A DNA stretch of 56,255 nt from Lentilactobacillus rapi DSM 19907 = JCM 15042 (GTDB lineage Bacteria; Bacillota; Bacilli; Lactobacillales; Lactobacillaceae), in NCBI RefSeq assembly GCF_001436255.1, contig NZ_AZEI01000022.1:63557-119811 (forward strand), given 5' to 3'. Position 1 is the first letter of the stretch, and the number at the start of each line of letters is the position of its first letter. Shown here piece by piece: positions 1 to 8,062 of this stretch. The translations under genes were made by a program, and so were the position numbers. The notes below the pieces were generated by a model. That model saw only the letters and a list, made by a program, of their open reading frames with translations. It made no database searches and was not told the origin of the DNA.

Positions 1-2256
1 GGTGGCACTGATGCTCAGCATAATGCTTGGCTTCATGACAATGTCAATTCAGCCTGGACGACGCAAGAGGCTGCGGACGCCATTGATCCAACGGCCACCG
101 GTAAGATTGATGAATGGATGCCAGATAAGGACTTACAGGCGATTGTTTTGAAGCAATTGCAAAATGATAAAGTTGCTGTAACTTCCGTTGATCAAATTAC
201 AAAACAGATGTTAGAGGACCACCTAACTATCATCTATACGGCCGTTAATCCAAGTAGTCAAATGAACAGTAAAGACATATTTCAACATTTGTTGAATGTC
301 CAGTCATTAACTGGATTACAATATGCAAAGAATTTAACGTCAGTATCTTTCCATAGTTATCTTGGAGCATTTGAGCAACACGATTTACCATTCAGAAATG
401 GTTATTTGAGTGATATCAGTAGTTTAGGATTGTTAACCAAAATGAATAGTGTTGATATTCAGAGAAATAATGTTCATGATATTAGTGCTGTTTCCAATAT
501 GCAACTGGGATCTGGAAGCGGATTTAGCTGGAACTCAATTACGGATGTATCGCCACTTCAAAAGTCGAAGGATACTATCGGATCGGGTATATCTCTTACT
601 GCAATGATTTATATGCTACCAAGCATTACATTGAATGCAAGTGTTTCAAGTTATACGATGTCATCATTTATCATAAAAAATATTGATGGGGCTAACGTCC
701 CTATTACTCCCTATTACTATGATACCTATCAACAGTCTCTCAGCACAGCATTTGCGAAAAAATATATTAGTACAGCTGAGGGTGGGGCAAGTAATGAGCC
801 TGTCCAGGAAGTTAAATGGACAGATTTGGCCAAAGCTGGTAATTCTGGGTATTTAACAACTTATTGGAGGGACACTCTGTTTGGACTTCCTACCTCTCCA
901 TACGAGGGTGTAGTGGTTCAACCATACACACTTGATCCAAACGTTGGGAATCTGACTGTTAGATTCATTCAAAAGAACGTAGATGGTGATAGTGAAAAGG
1001 ACCTTTACCCACAGCAAACTTTATCCGGAGCTGATGGGGCGTCATTTAACTTGAAGACGAACACTGATATTCAAAACATTATCCAGTATCTTGAACAAAA
1101 GTATGGGTTCACTGGTTACACAGTTGATGGTAATGAGTCGGGTAATTACAGTAAGACAGCTACGCCAACTGTTAAATATATTTTTAATAAAGAACCTGCG
1201 GCTGCCCAACCAGTAACCGTCAATTACGTTGATGCCGCTAATGGAAATTCAATTGCGACAAGTAAGCAGTTTACCGGTAAAATTGGTGATTCTTATGATG
1301 TGGGGTTAACGTCAAGCTACAAGTTAGATGTTTCAGGTTACACTTTTAAAGATATTAAGACCGGATCTGATCCGGTTACAGGTAAATTAGATAATACTCC
1401 GAAGACGGTAACGTATGAATATACCAAGAATAGTACGCCAGTAAACCCGGTAAACCCAATCAACCCCGTTAACCCTGTAAATCCGGTTACCCCGGTTAGC
1501 CCAACACCGACTCCAACGCCGACTCCATCAACTCCAACAGTAACCACGCAGCCTTCAACCCCAGGCATTGCCAAAAAGGGTGAAGCCGTTTATGCTTTGA
1601 AGAAGATCTACATGTATAGTAATAAAGACTTCAAGCAGAGCGAACAAGTTGCGAGTTATGCCAAGAAGCCGCGGATTAATCGGCCGATGTTTGTGGTCAC
1701 CGATTATGCTAAATCTAAAGCTGGTAACTTACGGTATGTCGTTCGCGATGTCAACCACCACAGCAAGACCGCTGGCAAGAAGGGCTACATCACCGCTGAC
1801 TATGCCTTTGTTCGCCCAGTTTACTACCACAGTTCTCACAAGACATTGACAGTCATTAATCCACGTGGTGTCAATGAATATAAGAACAAGAACTTGACTG
1901 GTAAAGTTAAGAACTTCAAACAAGGCACGCAACTCAAGGTAAAGGGCTTTGTTAAGCATAACTTGACCACTCGTTATCTCTTGAGTAATGGTCATTACAT
2001 TACTGGAAACCGCAAACTTGTGATTGCTGGTAATCAGAAACAACCTAAGCAAATCAAAGTTAAGAAAGCCATTTACCGCTACAACAATGCTAACTTTGGC
2101 AAGCACAACAAACTTATCAAGAAGGGCACCGTGTTGAAAGTGAAGAAGTGGGAATACTCACATCCATACTCAACCACGACCTTTGGTGCTAAACGTTATG
2201 CAGTTGCTGGCGGTTATGTAACTGCCAATAGCAAGTATGTGAAAGTAATTAAATAG
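1..2256 (+). CDS. Cell-surface protein, 5' end outside the window (LRR-like, MucBP, DUF5776-like C-terminus)
   Basis: The reading frame is open from base 1, so the start and any signal peptide lie upstream; the ATG at 118 is internal. At least 751 residues are present. Window codons about 120-220 contain short leucine-rich repeats of internalin type (phrases such as LTSVSF, DISSL, MNSVDIQRN, ITDVSPL). Codons about 400-476 form a MucBP-like domain (VTVNYVDAANG ... YEYTKN). A spacer of repeated NPVNP and TPTPTP units follows at about 478-520. The last 225 residues are a basic, Tyr- and Lys-rich double module (LTGKVKNFKQGTQLKVKG, HNLTTRYLL, VAGGYVTANSKYV) of the DUF5776/SLAP-like type found at the C-terminus of lactobacillus surface proteins, presumably binding wall polymers non-covalently. 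There is no LPxTG. Inferred role: adhesion. The C-terminus closely resembles the orphan fragment at 7538-7962. Confidence 0.85.
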   Translation, partial: GGTDAQHNAWLHDNVNSAWTTQEAADAIDPTATGKIDEWMPDKDLQAIVLKQLQNDKVAVTSVDQITKQMLEDHLTIIYTAVNPSSQMNSKDIFQHLLNVQSLTGLQYAKNLTSVSFHSYLGAFEQHDLPFRNGYLSDISSLGLLTKMNSVDIQRNNVHDISAVSNMQLGSGSGFSWNSITDVSPLQKSKDTIGSGISLTAMIYMLPSITLNASVSSYTMSSFIIKNIDGANVPITPYYYDTYQQSLSTAFAKKYISTAEGGASNEPVQEVKWTDLAKAGNSGYLTTYWRDTLFGLPTSPYEGVVVQPYTLDPNVGNLTVRFIQKNVDGDSEKDLYPQQTLSGADGASFNLKTNTDIQNIIQYLEQKYGFTGYTVDGNESGNYSKTATPTVKYIFNKEPAAAQPVTVNYVDAANGNSIATSKQFTGKIGDSYDVGLTSSYKLDVSGYTFKDIKTGSDPVTGKLDNTPKTVTYEYTKNSTPVNPVNPINPVNPVNPVTPVSPTPTPTPTPSTPTVTTQPSTPGIAKKGEAVYALKKIYMYSNKDFKQSEQVASYAKKPRINRPMFVVTDYAKSKAGNLRYVVRDVNHHSKTAGKKGYITADYAFVRPVYYHSSHKTLTVINPRGVNEYKNKNLTGKVKNFKQGTQLKVKGFVKHNLTTRYLLSNGHYITGNRKLVIAGNQKQPKQIKVKKAIYRYNNANFGKHNKLIKKGTVLKVKKWEYSHPYSTTTFGAKRYAVAGGYVTANSKYVKVIK

Positions 2257-2269
2257 ACTCAATAGTCTT

Positions 2270-2304
2270 AAACCGACGGGCAAATTGCCTAGTCGGTTTT
2301 TGTT
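2270..2304 (+). terminator. Rho-independent terminator of the surface protein gene
   Basis: The arm AACCGAC (from 2271) pairs with GTCGGTT (from 2292) across a roughly 14-nt loop and is followed by a T-run, 14 nt after the stop codon. Confidence 0.8.
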
Positions 2305-2333
2305 AGAAAAAATCTAGAGGAGAAATGAGTTGT

Positions 2334-2609
2334 ATGCCAAAAACAGTAAAAATTGATAAGTATCCATGAATATACCGCTACTCCTAAAGATAAGGCTGAG
2401 TATGAGCAGGGAAAAGCTCGGCTTATGGCAGCTTATAAGTTCATGAAAGCTTGTGAGGACGCTGGTCTGACACAAAGAGAATTAGCTGCTGCCGCAGGAG
2501 TTCCCCAACGGACGGTTGCCCGAGTTGAGTTGGCAGATAATACTAGTTTGGACACTTTAGATAAATTAGCAACAACTTAGGTAAGAAATTAGACATCTCT
2601 TTAACCTAG
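2334..2609 (+). pseudogene. HigA-like XRE antitoxin relic with two frameshifts
   Basis: An ATG at 2334, seven bases after the SD-like AGAGGAG, starts MPKTVKIDKY and hits TGA at 2367. The remaining frame (2353-2580) encodes a helix-turn-helix of the HigA/XRE antitoxin type (GLTQRELAAAAGVPQRTVAR, then LDTLDKLATT) and stops at 2578. Reading past that stop after restoring one base gives LGKKLDISLT and a stop at 2607-2609, the usual C-terminus of this family. So two small indels, one near codon 10 (consistent with loss of 2 nt) and one near codon 85 (consistent with loss of 1 nt), split a gene of about 91 codons. No HigB/RelE toxin gene lies beside it. Inferred to be a non-functional remnant; the TTG at 2353 has no good SD. 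Confidence 0.75.
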
Positions 2610-2924
2610 TGTAGGCTGACTTATAAGCTTGAATTTGAGAATATGTCGCTACCGATAGCTGAAACTTGGTTATGGTGGCGATTTTTTTGCGTTAACATAA
2701 CCTATTTGATTCAAGGCTTTAATTTTTCATGGCAAGTGAGCAATATAATTAGCTAATTGCTTAACTTAGTCATTATAAATTAGTAGTTTACACATTAATC
2801 ACTAAAAAGTTATAAAAACAGTGCGTCAATGTTGCAACAAATTGAGTGGGTTGATATATTGATTGTGGTATCAAGGGGATGCCCAGAAAGTTTTATTGTC
2901 TCACGCAATTAAGGGGGAGGTACT
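2610..2924 (+). other. Intergenic region upstream of the LPxTG adhesin gene
   Basis: Contains a terminator hairpin at 2646-2688, then about 200 nt of AT-rich DNA without a credible gene. A 6-bp inverted repeat TTGATA/TATCAA (spacer 12 nt) lies near 2850-2875, and the strong SD GGGGGAGG precedes the ATG at 2925. No confident -35/-10 pair was identified. Confidence 0.5.
2646..2688 (+). terminator. Rho-independent terminator after the antitoxin relic
   Basis: The arm TCGCTACC (2646-2653) pairs with GGTGGCGA (2674-2681), one G-U pair, followed by TTTTTTT. Confidence 0.75.
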
Positions 2925-5915
2925 ATGAAAACCTTTTGTCAGCAGACCCAACGGATACGGCGTTTATTGATATCCGTTGGGGTTGCGATTGTGACATTGC
3001 TACTATTGTTAGGAGGGGGAATGACACTTGCCAGAGCTGAGCCGGTTGCTGAAACGACTCAGTCTAGCCAAGTGACAACTGGTGAACCGGCGGCCACACA
3101 GCAAGCCGTTGAGCAAACGGTGAATGAAACGAGCCCACCGGCAACTCAGCCGACAGCCGAGCCTCAAGTTGAAGCACAAGCATCGACGCCGGCTCAAGCT
3201 GAAACACCAGTCGTTCCGACCGAACAAACCAAAGAACAATCAGCTCCTGAAGCATCGGCAACACCAACCGCTCAACCAGCTGATCAGACAGACGTTTCTC
3301 AATCAGAAGCGCCAGTCGACGTTGAACCGGTCAGCGAAACGCCACAAGCCGCACCTAAGCAAGTGGTTAAAGAAGCAGCGGATCAAGTAACCAACCAATC
3401 AGCACCAACTGCGACTCAACCAACTCAGGATAAAAATACGGTTGGCAGCAGTGAAGTACCAACAGTGAAACCTGCAGCATCGCAGAAGGCACCGGCTGCT
3501 CCCGCAATGAAAGCCAAAGCAGCTCTTGCGGCAGCGGAAGTAACTGTTACGAACGAACAAGAATTAAATGATGCCTTGAATAACGCACCAATTGACGGCA
3601 CCGTTCAGACGATTACCCTTGGTAGTTCGTTCCAAACAGTTAAAGGATTTTTCATCAAACAGGGTCAAAATGTGACCTTTGTAAACCAAGGTGATCCCGT
3701 TCAAATCGATCTCGGGTCCCAGATTAAGGTTGAAAAGGGCGGAACATTGACCTTCAAGGGAAATCAAAAAGATGGCATTTTAATTGTGCCAGCTAAAGAT
3801 TTCCAGGTTCCTCGAAATAATAAGCTTGGTGCAACTTATGGCGCGCTTTGTATCGATGGCACCGTTGAAATGACCAACACCACCATCAAGAATTTTACGA
3901 TCACACCGCCACCACCATCTAGTAATGATGCGGTTGTGACCGTCAACGGCGGTAAGTTGACAATGAATGAAAATGCGATCATTACGCATAATCATTTATA
4001 CGTGGAGACTGACTCCGGTAGCTTGGGGGCTGGCGGCATTTCCGTTACTAATGGCGGCACGGTTATTATGAATAAAGACAGTTATGTAACTCATAATTCA
4101 ACCGAGTGGGGTATCCAGAATTCTGCAGGTGGGATTTCCGTCCATAAAGGATCCCAGTTAATCATCAACGGAGGCCATATTGACAATAATGCTGGTCCGG
4201 ACGCTGGCGGAATTGAAGTGGGCTACGTTAATGAACCTAAGTGGAATAGAGATACACTTTCCACCGTCATCATGAACGGTGGTTCTGTGGACGAAAATAT
4301 CTCTTGGAATCATTCTGGTGGTATTTTCATCAATGGCCATGCCGACGTGACAATTAATGGCGGTTCAATCAGCCGAAATCAAACCGGCTTGATTGGCCTT
4401 CAACCAAATCCATATGCCTCAGGAGGTGCCATTGTTGTCCATCAAGGCAATGTGCCAGACGGAAGATTAACGGCCGAAGAGTATAACAAGCTCAATCTTG
4501 CTAAATTAACTATCAACGATGCGATCATCGATGGGAACCACGCTGCAGCCGCAGGTGGCGGGATTTACGTTAATTCGAACAACGTCACAATCAATAAAGC
4601 CACGATTACCAATAACGTTGCCGATATTTATGGCGGCGGGATATATGTTAGTACCGCAGAATATACCCTGCATCTTGGTAACAGCTTAATTACCGGCAAC
4701 GAAGCAACTGACGGCTCACCCCGAGGAACAATGATCGCCGGCTCTGGTGGTGGCATTTGGTTCTGCCCAACTGGCGATGCCGAAATCTACGTAACAGACG
4801 GCACGGCAATCTATGGTAACAAGGCCCTCAACCAAGGCGATGAAGTGTTGAGCGAAGCGAAAGCTGAAGGCGAAGTGACCACACTTGCCAACAGAATGCT
4901 CGGTGGTGGCGGCGTTAAATGGTATCATGACCGGGATGGTCAATCAGAAACAGATCCAGTTAATGTTGACCACGAGACTGCCTTTATTGGCCTGAAAAAT
5001 GTCACCAGTGATGCCGCTAAAGCAATTGCTGCTAGTTTGGCAACTGTCCTGATCACAGGAAACAAATCACCTCGAGGCGGCGGGATTGGTTCCAATGGCT
5101 CAGTTATTTTCGGTAACCAGCTTGTTGGGACTAAGACGATTAAGGTGACTAAGGACTGGCAAATCGAAGGATCGACTACCAAGCCTGACAAAGTCATCAT
5201 CAACATTGTTCTAGACGATCCTAAGAGCCCACAAAATGGCGGGATTGTTGATTCGATTGAATTGGACGCAAACAGTCATTGGCAAGGTGCCTTTGAAGGG
5301 TTGCCAACCAATATTCAATATAAAGTGACTGAAAATGAAATTGAAGGATTTACACCGCTGTACGGTGAATTGAAGGACTTAGGTAATAATGTCTTTGAAA
5401 TAACTGTGACTAACAAGGCAGGCAAAAAAGACCCGACACCAGATAAGCCCGGCACACCTGACAAGCCAACGACACCACCAGACACACCAAATGTACCAAT
5501 CGTTCCGGGAACACCTCCAGTAACTCCCGAAACACCAGCAACACCAATTCCAACGCCAGTGAACCCAACCTCAGATACATCAACGCAAGTGACTGAGCCT
5601 AGTGATCCAGAGGTGACGGCAACTGAGAATAAAGTGGATGAACCAGCAAAAGTTGTTGATGAAAAAGATGATGCTGTCACACCAAAGCAACAAGTAACTG
5701 ACAATAAGGTGAATTCACCGGTTGATTTGAGTAAGGACCCTGTAGCAGTTGCGACACCTAAGCAAGCTGTTTCAACTGCCAACCCGGCAGCCAAACAGAC
5801 TGTTGCGACCTTACCACAGACGGGTGATCAAGAATCACTCAGCATCGTCTTACTGGGAATCTTGCTGCTCATGGTAGCCCTCGGCGGCATTGGCTTGAAT
5901 AAAAAGTTTAACTAG
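2925..5915 (+). CDS. LPxTG-anchored beta-helix adhesin (996 aa)
   Basis: A large wall-anchored surface protein. Residues 1-39 form a signal peptide (basic start, hydrophobic VAIVTLLLLLGGG core, cleavage near ARA/EPV). Residues about 40-205 are a low-complexity Ala/Pro/Thr/Gln/Glu stalk. Residues about 206-730 carry many short repeats such as GGISV, GGTVIMN and GGGIYVN, typical of a right-handed parallel beta-helix (polymorphic outer-membrane/pectate-lyase-like fold). Residues about 734-832 look like a CnaB-type domain (IKVTKDW ... YKVTENEI). A Pro/Thr-rich wall-spanning stretch leads to the sortase motif LPQTG at about 963-967, a hydrophobic segment and a short KKFN tail. The SD GGGGGAGG fixes the ATG. 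Monocistronic, with its own terminator. Inferred role is adhesion; the ligand is unknown. Confidence 0.88.
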   Translation: MKTFCQQTQRIRRLLISVGVAIVTLLLLLGGGMTLARAEPVAETTQSSQVTTGEPAATQQAVEQTVNETSPPATQPTAEPQVEAQASTPAQAETPVVPTEQTKEQSAPEASATPTAQPADQTDVSQSEAPVDVEPVSETPQAAPKQVVKEAADQVTNQSAPTATQPTQDKNTVGSSEVPTVKPAASQKAPAAPAMKAKAALAAAEVTVTNEQELNDALNNAPIDGTVQTITLGSSFQTVKGFFIKQGQNVTFVNQGDPVQIDLGSQIKVEKGGTLTFKGNQKDGILIVPAKDFQVPRNNKLGATYGALCIDGTVEMTNTTIKNFTITPPPPSSNDAVVTVNGGKLTMNENAIITHNHLYVETDSGSLGAGGISVTNGGTVIMNKDSYVTHNSTEWGIQNSAGGISVHKGSQLIINGGHIDNNAGPDAGGIEVGYVNEPKWNRDTLSTVIMNGGSVDENISWNHSGGIFINGHADVTINGGSISRNQTGLIGLQPNPYASGGAIVVHQGNVPDGRLTAEEYNKLNLAKLTINDAIIDGNHAAAAGGGIYVNSNNVTINKATITNNVADIYGGGIYVSTAEYTLHLGNSLITGNEATDGSPRGTMIAGSGGGIWFCPTGDAEIYVTDGTAIYGNKALNQGDEVLSEAKAEGEVTTLANRMLGGGGVKWYHDRDGQSETDPVNVDHETAFIGLKNVTSDAAKAIAASLATVLITGNKSPRGGGIGSNGSVIFGNQLVGTKTIKVTKDWQIEGSTTKPDKVIINIVLDDPKSPQNGGIVDSIELDANSHWQGAFEGLPTNIQYKVTENEIEGFTPLYGELKDLGNNVFEITVTNKAGKKDPTPDKPGTPDKPTTPPDTPNVPIVPGTPPVTPETPATPIPTPVNPTSDTSTQVTEPSDPEVTATENKVDEPAKVVDEKDDAVTPKQQVTDNKVNSPVDLSKDPVAVATPKQAVSTANPAAKQTVATLPQTGDQESLSIVLLGILLLMVALGGIGLNKKFN

Positions 5916-5958
5916 ATAGACGAAACAATATCCCTTCAGGATAAAATGAATTGAAATG

Positions 5959-6007
5959 CCCGCCAGTCGTAACAGATGATAACCATCACGACTGGTGGGT
6001 ATTTTTT
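5959..6007. terminator. Strong terminator hairpin after the LPxTG gene
   Basis: The 12-nt arm CCCGCCAGTCGT (5959-5970) pairs with ACGACTGGTGGG (5988-5999), followed by TATTTTTT. It sits directly outside the left end of the IS element. Confidence 0.8.
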
Positions 6008-6016
6008 CCAAAGTTA

Positions 6017-6037
6017 GTGTAAAGTTTAACTCGGTAA
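6017..6037 (+). repeat. Left terminal inverted repeat of the ISLre2 element
   Basis: Matches the reverse complement of 7517-7537 at 19 of 21 positions; the shared inner core is ACTCGGTAA. Confidence 0.8.
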
Positions 6038-6062
6038 GACCTCCGGCCTTAACAAAATAAAA

Positions 6063-6122
6063 GAAGACCGTTAATCTTCTAATTGAGTCACCACAAACAA
6101 TTAGGAAAGAGGAACGGTCTTC
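6063..6122 (+). promoter_or_regulatory. Long hairpin that buries the transposase start
   Basis: GAAGACCGTT (6063-6072) pairs perfectly with AACGGTCTTC (6113-6122), and inside it TCTT/AAGA and CTAATTG/CAATTAG pair as well, giving a nearly continuous helix whose 3' arm holds the purine-rich SD (GGAAAGAGG) and ends two bases before the ATG at 6124. In several IS families such a structure prevents translation from read-through transcripts that start outside the element; that role here is inferred. Confidence 0.6.
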
Positions 6123-6146
6123 CATGTCACAATTGTAGCAGTTATT

Positions 6147-7514
6147 TTGAATAGTTTAAAGTCTCATCAGTCATTTTTAGAAGCTGAACAAGATATTATG
6201 ATTCAGGTATCGCAGCTGTTTACGAAGGCTTTTGGGACAGCATTAGAAGAATTGGATCGAGAGCTTTGTTTGGAGCAGAGTGATCAACCGATCCTGCATC
6301 GAGATCAACGAACTATTCAGCTAGTTTGTGGCAACGTTAGTTACCGGCGGCGATTAGTTGAACAGGAGGATGGTCGTCACAGTTATTTACTTGATGAATA
6401 TCTAGGATTAAAACCGCGGGTTAGATATTCAGATTTATTGATTCAACGAGTTTCCCAGTTAGCTTCTAAGGGTGTCTTAAGGTCAGTGGCCGAGGCCGTT
6501 TCAGTCTTAACGCCAGTTTCAATGAGCCATCAGACGGTTTGGAAAATTACCCAGGTAGCGGGTCAAGCGATTGATGAGATTCGGATAGCGGAAGCCGATT
6601 ATCGAGAAACGACAGTGGCTGAACGGAAACAGTTACCTGTCCTTTTCGTTGAAGGCGATGCTTTTATGATTAAGGGTAAAGGTAAATTCCCTAAGCAGCT
6701 GATGGTCCACCGCTTTCAAGTTTATGAAGGGGTTAAACTCAATGGTCAGCGTCGTCGTTTGATCAATCGCCATGTGATTAGCAGTTTGAGCCATTCAACG
6801 GTGTTAAAGGAGCTTAAGGCATACTTGGATCAGCATTATGATTTAAGTAAAACTAAGTTAATTACCGGCAGCGATAACGGTAGTGGCTATACGCCGAGCG
6901 TGTTTGATGATATTGCCGGCATGGCCCAAAGTCACCAACATATTTTGGACCGTTATCACCTGAACCGTAAGATTCGAACGCGGCTAAGTACTTTGCCTAA
7001 GCAATTGGTCAATGGGTTAATCAAAACGATTAATCATGGTCATTTTAACCAGATTCCAGCTTATTTGGATACCGCTGAGAGTTTGGCAGTTGATCGGGAA
7101 GCGTTAGCGGACGTGCAACTGTTACGAGCTTATTTCAGGCGAAATTGGCCGTCGATTGAGCCATTAGGGAATCCAGGCTTTGCGCACGTCGTGCATAGCT
7201 TGGGGAGCTGTGAAAGCAATCATCGCCGGTATACTTACCGCTTGAAGCATCAGGGGCGTAGTTGGACTAAAGCTGGCCTAACGGCCATGCTTAGAGTGAT
7301 TGATGCGCAACAGAACAATGATTTAGAAGCCACGTTAATTAAGCGCCCAGATTTTGCCAAACCATTAGCACCGAAAATTCCGCGACTAATTCCCAAATTA
7401 TTAAAGCAAGTGAAAACGACTCATCAGGGAATTCACCACGGATCAATTGTCGCCGACGCGGCATATTCATCGCCCATTGGGCATTTGGCTCAGATTTTTA
7501 ACAACTCAATTTGA
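6147..7514 (+). CDS. ISLre2-family transposase, start probably damaged
   Basis: The 455-residue frame shows the conserved ISLre2/UPF0236 layout: an N-terminal segment (RTIQLVCGNVSYRRRLVE), a central helix-turn-helix-like SMSHQTVWKI, acidic-residue motifs VEGDAF and GSDNGSGY, and a C-terminal HHRRYTYRLKHQGRSWT region. Length matches the family. The only start in this frame is TTG at 6147, which lacks an SD. The well-placed ATG at 6124 (SD GGAAAGAGG) reads MSQL and stops at once; adding one base in its CAATT stretch would give MSQIVAVILNSLKS, fused into this frame. The simplest reading is that a 1-nt deletion separated start and body, so the copy may be inactive. Alternatives are TTG initiation or recoding. 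Confidence 0.75.
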   Translation: MNSLKSHQSFLEAEQDIMIQVSQLFTKAFGTALEELDRELCLEQSDQPILHRDQRTIQLVCGNVSYRRRLVEQEDGRHSYLLDEYLGLKPRVRYSDLLIQRVSQLASKGVLRSVAEAVSVLTPVSMSHQTVWKITQVAGQAIDEIRIAEADYRETTVAERKQLPVLFVEGDAFMIKGKGKFPKQLMVHRFQVYEGVKLNGQRRRLINRHVISSLSHSTVLKELKAYLDQHYDLSKTKLITGSDNGSGYTPSVFDDIAGMAQSHQHILDRYHLNRKIRTRLSTLPKQLVNGLIKTINHGHFNQIPAYLDTAESLAVDREALADVQLLRAYFRRNWPSIEPLGNPGFAHVVHSLGSCESNHRRYTYRLKHQGRSWTKAGLTAMLRVIDAQQNNDLEATLIKRPDFAKPLAPKIPRLIPKLLKQVKTTHQGIHHGSIVADAAYSSPIGHLAQIFNNSI

Positions 7515-7516
7515 AG

Positions 7517-7537
7517 TTACCGAGTAAAACTTGACAC
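7517..7537 (-). repeat. Right terminal inverted repeat of the ISLre2 element
   Basis: Reverse complement matches 6017-6037 at 19 of 21 positions. The orphan surface-protein fragment begins immediately outside. Confidence 0.8.
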
Positions 7538-7962
7538 ATACGCACGCGCAAGTGACCGTTATTTCTCCTAAGGGTGTTAATGCATACAACCATAAGAATC
7601 TAACGGGGAAGGTTGCCAACTACAAGCAAGGAACGGTGCTCAAGGTTAAGGGAATTGTTAAACATAATTTGACGACTCGCTACATTTTGACAAACGGCAA
7701 ATACGTCACGGCTAACCGCAAGCTCGTTAAGATGGGCCGCCACGCCCACGTCACAAAGGTGCGGGCTAAAGCGGCGATTAATCGCTACCAGGATGTTAAC
7801 TTGACCAAGCGCAACCGCCATCTTAAAAAAGGAACAACCTTGAAAGTTCACCGGTATGAGTATTCCCAACCCACTAATCTGAGCCAACATGGGACGCTCC
7901 GATATCGGGTTGCTGGCGGCTATATTACTGGTAATGCGAAGTATGTAAAGGCGATTCGATAA
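7538..7962 (+). pseudogene. Orphan C-terminal DUF5776-like fragment of a surface protein
   Basis: About 141 codons encode a double wall-binding module (VTVISPKGVNAY, LTGKVANYKQGT, HNLTTRYILTNGKYVTANR, VAGGYITGNAKYVKAIR) that aligns almost line for line with the C-terminus of the gene at 1-2256. The first in-frame start (TTG at 7531) lies within the IS terminal repeat and has no SD, and there is no signal peptide or N-terminal region. It is therefore read as the stump of a larger surface-protein gene whose 5' part was lost at the IS junction. Codon use is normal for the neighbourhood. Confidence 0.8.
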
Positions 7963-7980
7963 TAATCAACAAATAATTTG

Positions 7981-8026
7981 AGGAATCCCCCTAAAGCTTT
8001 TGATTCTGGCTTTGGGGGGATTCCTC
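7981..8026. terminator. Hairpin between the surface-protein stump and the MFS gene
   Basis: AGGAATCCCCCTAAAG (7981-7996) pairs with CTTTGGGGGGATTCCT (8010-8025) with one wobble pair. It lies between two convergent genes; the T-tracts are weak on both strands. Confidence 0.6.
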
Positions 8027-8062
8027 ATTATGGCTTTGCACTTGTTAATGAAATTGAATCAC

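Larger units (their letters stand above)
6017..7537 (+). mobile_element. ISLre2-family insertion sequence, about 1.52 kb
   Basis: Imperfect 21-bp terminal inverted repeats at 6017-6037 and 7517-7537 (19 of 21 positions match) bound a single UPF0236/ISLre2-type transposase gene. The 9 bp outside each end (CCAAAGTTA left, ACATACGCA right) do not match, so no target-site duplication is visible. The left neighbour is an intact gene with its terminator, whereas the right neighbour is a headless gene fragment. This suggests a deletion or recombination at the element after insertion. Confidence 0.85.

Noticed and set aside
1338-1574. Gly/Val-rich minus-strand frame with repeats
   Set aside because: It is the complement of the Pro/Thr/Asn repeat spacer of the surface protein.
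3009-3390. Several long frames on both strands inside the LPxTG gene
   Set aside because: They arise from the low-complexity Ala/Pro/Gln-rich repeat region, lack SD sites and overlap a clear, larger surface-protein gene.
5315-5794. 159-codon minus-strand frame
   Set aside because: Complement of the PT-rich wall-spanning segment; Gly/Val/Ser composition is an artefact.
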